From Pseudomonadota bacterium (lineage in GTDB: Bacteria; Pseudomonadota; Gammaproteobacteria; Burkholderiales; Rhodocyclaceae): a stretch of DNA of 9,678 nt. This document shows positions 6,517 to 9,678 of the stretch, piece by piece. The position numbers and the translations under genes are program-made. The DNA is taken from the NCBI GenBank assembly GCA_030917225.1, contig JAUPVD010000009.1, forward strand, positions 1 to 9,678. Reading direction: 5' to 3'. Below the pieces are notes generated by a model. The model ran no database searches, had not been told where the DNA came from, and saw only the letters and a program-made list of their open reading frames with translations. Numbering within the stretch: the first letter of the stretch is position 1; each line of letters starts with the position of its first letter.

Positions 6517-7683
6517 ATGTTTGCGCCGGTCTATCTCGACCACAACGCGACAACGCCGCTGGCACCGGCGGTGCTGGAGGCGATGCTGCCCTGGCTTTCC
6601 GGGCAGTTCGGCAATCCGTCCAGCCGGCACGAGTATGGCCGGGCGGCGCGACGGGCGATAGACGAGGCGCGGCAGCAGGTGGCCGCAGCAGTGGGAGCGC
6701 ATCCGACCGAGGTGGTTTTTACCAGCGGCGGTTCCGAGGCGAACAACCTTTTTTTGAAGAGGGCTGCGGCATGCCTTCGGCCCTCAGTGCTTGCTGTGTC
6801 GGCCGTCGAGCATCCCTGTGTGGTCAAACCTGCCGAACAACTGGTGCGCCAGGGCTGGCAACTGAGAAAGCTGGCGGTCGACGGCGAAGGCCGAGTTGAT
6901 GCTGAAGCTTACCGGTGTGTGCTGCAGGATAAACCGCAGTTGCTGTCGGTGATGGGTGCCAACAATGAAACGGGTGTGCTGCAGGATGTCGCCACCTTGG
7001 CCGAAGCCGCAAGAGCCGGTGGCGGCTGGTTCCATAGCGATGCCGTGCAGATGCTGGGCAAGCTGCCGCTTTCGTTTCGCGAACTGAATACGGCGGGCGT
7101 GCATGCGCTGACCGTGTCCGCGCACAAGATTGGTGGCCCCAAGGGCGCGGCGGCGTTGATCCTCGACAAGCGTGTCGAGCTGGCGCCGCTGATCGCGGGT
7201 GGTGGTCACGAGCGAGGCTTGCGTTCGGGGACCGAGAATGTGCCGGCCATTGTCGGTTTCGGTGTGGCTGCTTCGCTGGCGGTGGCCAGGGTCGCGGACT
7301 GCGGTGTGCAGATGGCAGCGTTGCGCGCGCAACTGGAGCTTGGCCTGGTGGCGCTGGGTGCCCGGATTTTTGGCGCCGCGGCCTCACGTTTGCCGAACAC
7401 CAGCTATTTCGCCATGCCGCAGCTGGACGGCGAAACGCTGGTTGGCAAGTTGGACCGTGCCGGTTTTGCGGTGGCCAGCGGCGCTGCGTGCTCTAGTGCC
7501 AATCCCGAGCCGTCGCACGTGCTGGCAGCGATGGGTGTGGCGCCGGATGTGGCGCGCGGTGCCGTGCGTGTAAGCCTGGGTCGTGAAACGACGGCGGCGC
7601 AGATTGAAGATTTTTTGAACGTGTTGCAGGCGACCGTGGTCGGATTGCAGCAAATGACGGCCATGAAGCTGGATGCGGCCTGA
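6517..7683 (+). CDS. Second cysteine desulfurase, NifS/IscS-like, between iscR and iscS
   Basis: A 388-residue class V aminotransferase-fold, PLP-dependent enzyme expected to convert cysteine to alanine and give an enzyme-bound persulfide. The motifs are intact: [10 protein letters not shown] at 6-15, H99 in VEHP, D175 and Q178 in HSDAVQ, PLP lysine K204 in [21 protein letters not shown] at 231-241, and catalytic Cys325 in [16 protein letters not shown]. The long flexible Cys loop marks it as a group I (NifS/IscS-like) enzyme rather than SufS-like. It is clearly distinct in sequence from the IscS encoded next. The frame is open farther upstream inside iscR, but the ATG at 6517 gives the proper family N-terminus. 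It lies only 5 nt after the iscR stop with no ribosome site, implying translational coupling. Codon use is richer in GTG/GCG than iscS, suggesting lower expression. A role beside IscS (another acceptor, or backup) is inference. Confidence 0.9.
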   Translation: MFAPVYLDHNATTPLAPAVLEAMLPWLSGQFGNPSSRHEYGRAARRAIDEARQQVAAAVGAHPTEVVFTSGGSEANNLFLKRAAACLRPSVLAVSAVEHPCVVKPAEQLVRQGWQLRKLAVDGEGRVDAEAYRCVLQDKPQLLSVMGANNETGVLQDVATLAEAARAGGGWFHSDAVQMLGKLPLSFRELNTAGVHALTVSAHKIGGPKGAAALILDKRVELAPLIAGGGHERGLRSGTENVPAIVGFGVAASLAVARVADCGVQMAALRAQLELGLVALGARIFGAAASRLPNTSYFAMPQLDGETLVGKLDRAGFAVASGAACSSANPEPSHVLAAMGVAPDVARGAVRVSLGRETTAAQIEDFLNVLQATVVGLQQMTAMKLDAA

Positions 7684-7753
7684 TTGCAGCCACACTCATA
7701 ACACTCACAACAACCAGAATAGCGTTAATACGAAAGCGAAGCGGAGCAAGACT
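7684..7753 (+). other. 70-bp spacer between the two desulfurase genes
   Basis: The longest gap inside the isc gene run. It is AC-rich and unstructured in its first half, and ends with CGGAGCAAG, the likely ribosome site for iscS. I see no convincing promoter, IscR box or terminator here. It may be an mRNA processing or unstructured leader region allowing efficient iscS translation independent of the upstream gene. Confidence 0.4.
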
Positions 7754-8965
7754 ATGTTGAAACTGCCAATCTACCTCGACTATTCGGCCACGACCCCGGT
7801 GGACCCGCGCGTTGCGGAGAAGATGATTCCCTACCTTGTCGAGAAATTCGGCAACCCGGCTTCGCGCTCGCACAGCTTCGGCTGGGAAGCCGATGCAGCG
7901 GTGGAAGAAGCGCGTGAGGAAGTGGCCAAACTGGTCAACGCCGACGCCAAGGAAATCGTGTGGACCTCGGGTGCCACCGAATCGAACAACCTGGCGATCA
8001 AGGGTGCGGCCAATTTCTACGGCGGCAAGGGCAAGCACATCATCACCGTCAAGACCGAGCACAAGGCCGTGCTCGACACCTTCCGCGAACTGGAGCGCCA
8101 AGGCTTCGAGGCGACCTACCTCGACGTGCAGGAAAACGGCCTGATCGACCTCGACGTGTTCAAGGCAGCGATCCGCCCGGATACCATCCTGGTCTCGGTG
8201 ATGTTCGTGAACAACGAGATCGGCGTCATCCAGCCGATCGCCGAGATCGGCGAGATCTGCCGTGACAAGGGCATCATCTTCCACGTCGATGCGGCGCAGG
8301 CCACCGGCAAGGTCGACATCGATCTGGCGACGCTGAAGGTCGATCTGATGAGCTTTTCCGCGCACAAGACCTACGGCCCGAAAGGTATCGGCGCCTTGTA
8401 CGTCCGCCGCAAGCCGCGTGTCCGTCTGGAAGCACAGATGCACGGTGGCGGCCATGAGCGCGGTTTCCGCTCCGGCACGCTGGCCACGCACCAGATCGTC
8501 GGCATGGGCGAAGCCTTCCGCCTGGCGCGCGTCGAAATGGCCGAGGAAAACGCCCGCATCAAGAAGCTGCGCGACCGCCTGCTGAAAGGTTTACAGGATA
8601 TCGAGGCAACTTATGTGAACGGCGATGTCGAACATCGTGTACCGCACAATCTGAACATGAGCTTTGCCTACGTCGAGGGCGAATCGATGATCATGGCCAT
8701 CAAGGATCTGGCCGTCTCGTCCGGGTCGGCCTGTACCTCGGCCTCGCTTGAACCCTCGTACGTGTTGCGCGCACTGGGCCGCAACGACGAACTTGCACAC
8801 AGCTCGATCCGCTTCACCATCGGCCGTTTCACGACCGAGGAAGAGATCGATTACGCAGTCAAACTGTTGCACCAGAAGATCGGCAAGCTGCGCGAACTCT
8901 CGCCGCTGTGGGAGATGGTGCAGGACGGCGTCGATCTGAGCACGGTGCAATGGGCCGCGCACTAG
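7754..8965 (+). CDS. iscS: Cysteine desulfurase IscS
   Basis: The main sulfur donor of the Isc system: a PLP enzyme that takes sulfur from cysteine and passes it as persulfide to IscU, and in other bacteria also to tRNA thiolation and cofactor pathways. At 403 residues it is nearly the same length as E. coli IscS. It shows [14 protein letters not shown] at 7-20, H103 in TEHKA, D179 and Q182 in HVDAAQATG, the PLP lysine K205 in [19 protein letters not shown] at 234-242, catalytic Cys327 in [21 protein letters not shown], and a C-terminal IscU-docking tail ending in WAAH. The frame is open upstream to 7673, but the ATG at 7754 gives the family start [11 protein letters not shown] and has GGAG before it. 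Codon choice is strongly biased to C-ending codons, as in iscU, suggesting high expression. iscU follows after 30 bp. Identification is secure. Confidence 0.97.
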   Translation: MLKLPIYLDYSATTPVDPRVAEKMIPYLVEKFGNPASRSHSFGWEADAAVEEAREEVAKLVNADAKEIVWTSGATESNNLAIKGAANFYGGKGKHIITVKTEHKAVLDTFRELERQGFEATYLDVQENGLIDLDVFKAAIRPDTILVSVMFVNNEIGVIQPIAEIGEICRDKGIIFHVDAAQATGKVDIDLATLKVDLMSFSAHKTYGPKGIGALYVRRKPRVRLEAQMHGGGHERGFRSGTLATHQIVGMGEAFRLARVEMAEENARIKKLRDRLLKGLQDIEATYVNGDVEHRVPHNLNMSFAYVEGESMIMAIKDLAVSSGSACTSASLEPSYVLRALGRNDELAHSSIRFTIGRFTTEEEIDYAVKLLHQKIGKLRELSPLWEMVQDGVDLSTVQWAAH

Positions 8966-8995
8966 GCTGCACACTGATACTGAAGGAGAAACACC

Positions 8996-9379
8996 ATGTC
9001 CTATAGCGTTAAAGTCCTGGATCACTACGAAAATCCGCGCAACGTCGGTTCCTTCGCCAAGGAAGAAGACGGCATCGGCACCGGCATGGTCGGTGCGCCG
9101 GCCTGCGGCGACGTCATGAAGCTGCAGATCAAGGTGAACAAGGAAGGCGTCATCGAGGACGCCAAGTTCAAGACCTACGGCTGCGGTTCGGCCATCGCCT
9201 CCAGCTCGCTCGTTACCGAGTGGGTCAAGGGCAAGACGGTCGACCAGGCGCTCGACATCAAGAACACGCAGATCGCCGAAGAACTGGCGCTGCCGCCGGT
9301 GAAGATTCACTGCTCGATTCTGGCGGAAGATGCGATCAAGGCAGCGGTCGCCGACTACAAGAAGAAGCGCAGCGAATAA
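8996..9379 (+). CDS. iscU: Fe-S cluster assembly scaffold IscU
   Basis: IscU receives sulfur from IscS and iron and builds a [2Fe-2S] cluster that chaperones HscA/HscB later release to target proteins. The 127-residue protein has the expected length. The ligands and regulatory residues are all present: C37 and D39 in APACGDV, C63 in YGCGSAIASSSLVTEW, and H105-C106 in KIHCSILAEDAIKAA. The HscA recognition motif LPPVK is at 99-103, so HscA/HscB are expected in this organism, probably downstream of the window. A strong AGGAG lies 8 nt before the ATG. It sits between iscS and iscA in the usual order. Nothing is unusual about it, and identification is secure. Confidence 0.98.
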   Translation: MSYSVKVLDHYENPRNVGSFAKEEDGIGTGMVGAPACGDVMKLQIKVNKEGVIEDAKFKTYGCGSAIASSSLVTEWVKGKTVDQALDIKNTQIAEELALPPVKIHCSILAEDAIKAAVADYKKKRSE

Positions 9380-9397
9380 GGAACTTAGGAGTACAGC

Positions 9398-9678
9398 ATG
9401 GCCGTTACCCTGACTGAAAAGGCAGCAAAGCACGTTACCAACTACATTGCCAAGCGTGGCAAGGGCGTCGGCTTACGCCTGGGCGTTCGCACCAGCGGTT
9501 GCTCGGGCATGGCTTACAAACTGGAGTTTGCCGATGAGGTTGCGGCGGATGACATTACTTTTCAATCGCATGGTGTGACCGTGCTGATTGATCCGAAGAG
9601 CTTGCCGTATCTTGAAGGTACTGAGTTGGACTACGCGCGTGAGGGGTTGAACGAAGGGTTCAAGTTCAACAACCCGAA
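9398..9678 (+). CDS. iscA: Fe-S cluster assembly protein IscA, C-terminal end cut off by window edge
   Basis: An A-type carrier that binds iron or an Fe-S cluster and delivers clusters, particularly to [4Fe-4S] targets. The 93 visible residues start [20 protein letters not shown] and contain the first conserved cysteine, C35, in [19 protein letters not shown] (27-45). The frame reaches [11 protein letters not shown] at the end of the window; the C-terminal Cys-Gly-Cys motif should follow about a dozen residues later. The ATG at 9398 lies 18 bp after the iscU stop, with TAGGAG upstream. It is followed, by analogy, by hscB, hscA and fdx, but these are not in view. The TSGCSGMAY context favours IscA over ErpA or SufA, although these paralogues are alike. 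Confidence 0.95.
   Translation, partial: MAVTLTEKAAKHVTNYIAKRGKGVGLRLGVRTSGCSGMAYKLEFADEVAADDITFQSHGVTVLIDPKSLPYLEGTELDYAREGLNEGFKFNNP

Noticed and set aside
7493..8491. A 332-codon minus-strand frame opposite iscS
   Set aside because: It is antisense to iscS with all catalytic motifs intact; its composition is that of a shadow frame with no domain recognised.
3373..9678. The suhB-trmJ-cysE-iscR gene order as something novel
   Set aside because: As I recall, the same order exists in Pseudomonas and related proteobacteria, so it is conserved synteny rather than a new system.
1..9678. CRISPR arrays, tRNA or rRNA genes, insertion sequences
   Set aside because: I saw no regularly spaced repeats, no tRNA-like or rRNA-like segments, and no transposase or terminal inverted repeats on either strand.

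Overview
The window looks like a chromosomal segment of a GC-rich betaproteobacterium. The gene order suhB / trmJ-cysE-iscR-iscS-iscU-iscA, the Pseudomonas/Azotobacter-like placement of cysE before iscR, and the protein sequences suggest a Rhodocyclales-type organism. The species is an inference, not read from a marker gene. All reading frames appear intact except where the window cuts mutS (left edge) and iscA (right edge).

Left block, minus strand (1-3136): the N-terminal two thirds of mutS (mismatch repair) lies 21 bp downstream of a two-gene cassette. The cassette's first gene encodes a small helix-turn-helix-type protein. Its second gene, overlapping by ATGA, encodes an AbiEii-like nucleotidyltransferase. 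The cassette has a near-consensus sigma70 promoter. A perfect 28-bp palindrome covers the -10 and transcription start, and a 17-bp partial copy (16/17 identical) lies upstream of the -35. This is the layout of an autoregulated toxin-antitoxin or defence-type module placed directly ahead of mutS.

Middle block (3137-5104): a 236-bp stretch without a gene (3137-3372) holds the cassette promoter, the upstream operator copy and a 9-bp-stem hairpin; nothing else is recognisable in it. suhB (inositol monophosphatase, minus) and trmJ (tRNA Nm32 methyltransferase, plus) follow, divergent and separated by 94 bp.

Right block, plus strand (5161-9678): cysE makes O-acetylserine for cysteine synthesis. 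The isc operon then uses cysteine sulfur to build Fe-S clusters: iscR, a second NifS-like cysteine desulfurase, iscS, iscU and iscA. Two tandem 25-bp type 1 IscR boxes lie between cysE and iscR, the first overlapping the cysE stop codon. They bracket a candidate promoter, so feedback by [2Fe-2S]-IscR is strongly implied. Two different cysteine desulfurases in a row in one isc operon are the notable departure from the E. coli layout.
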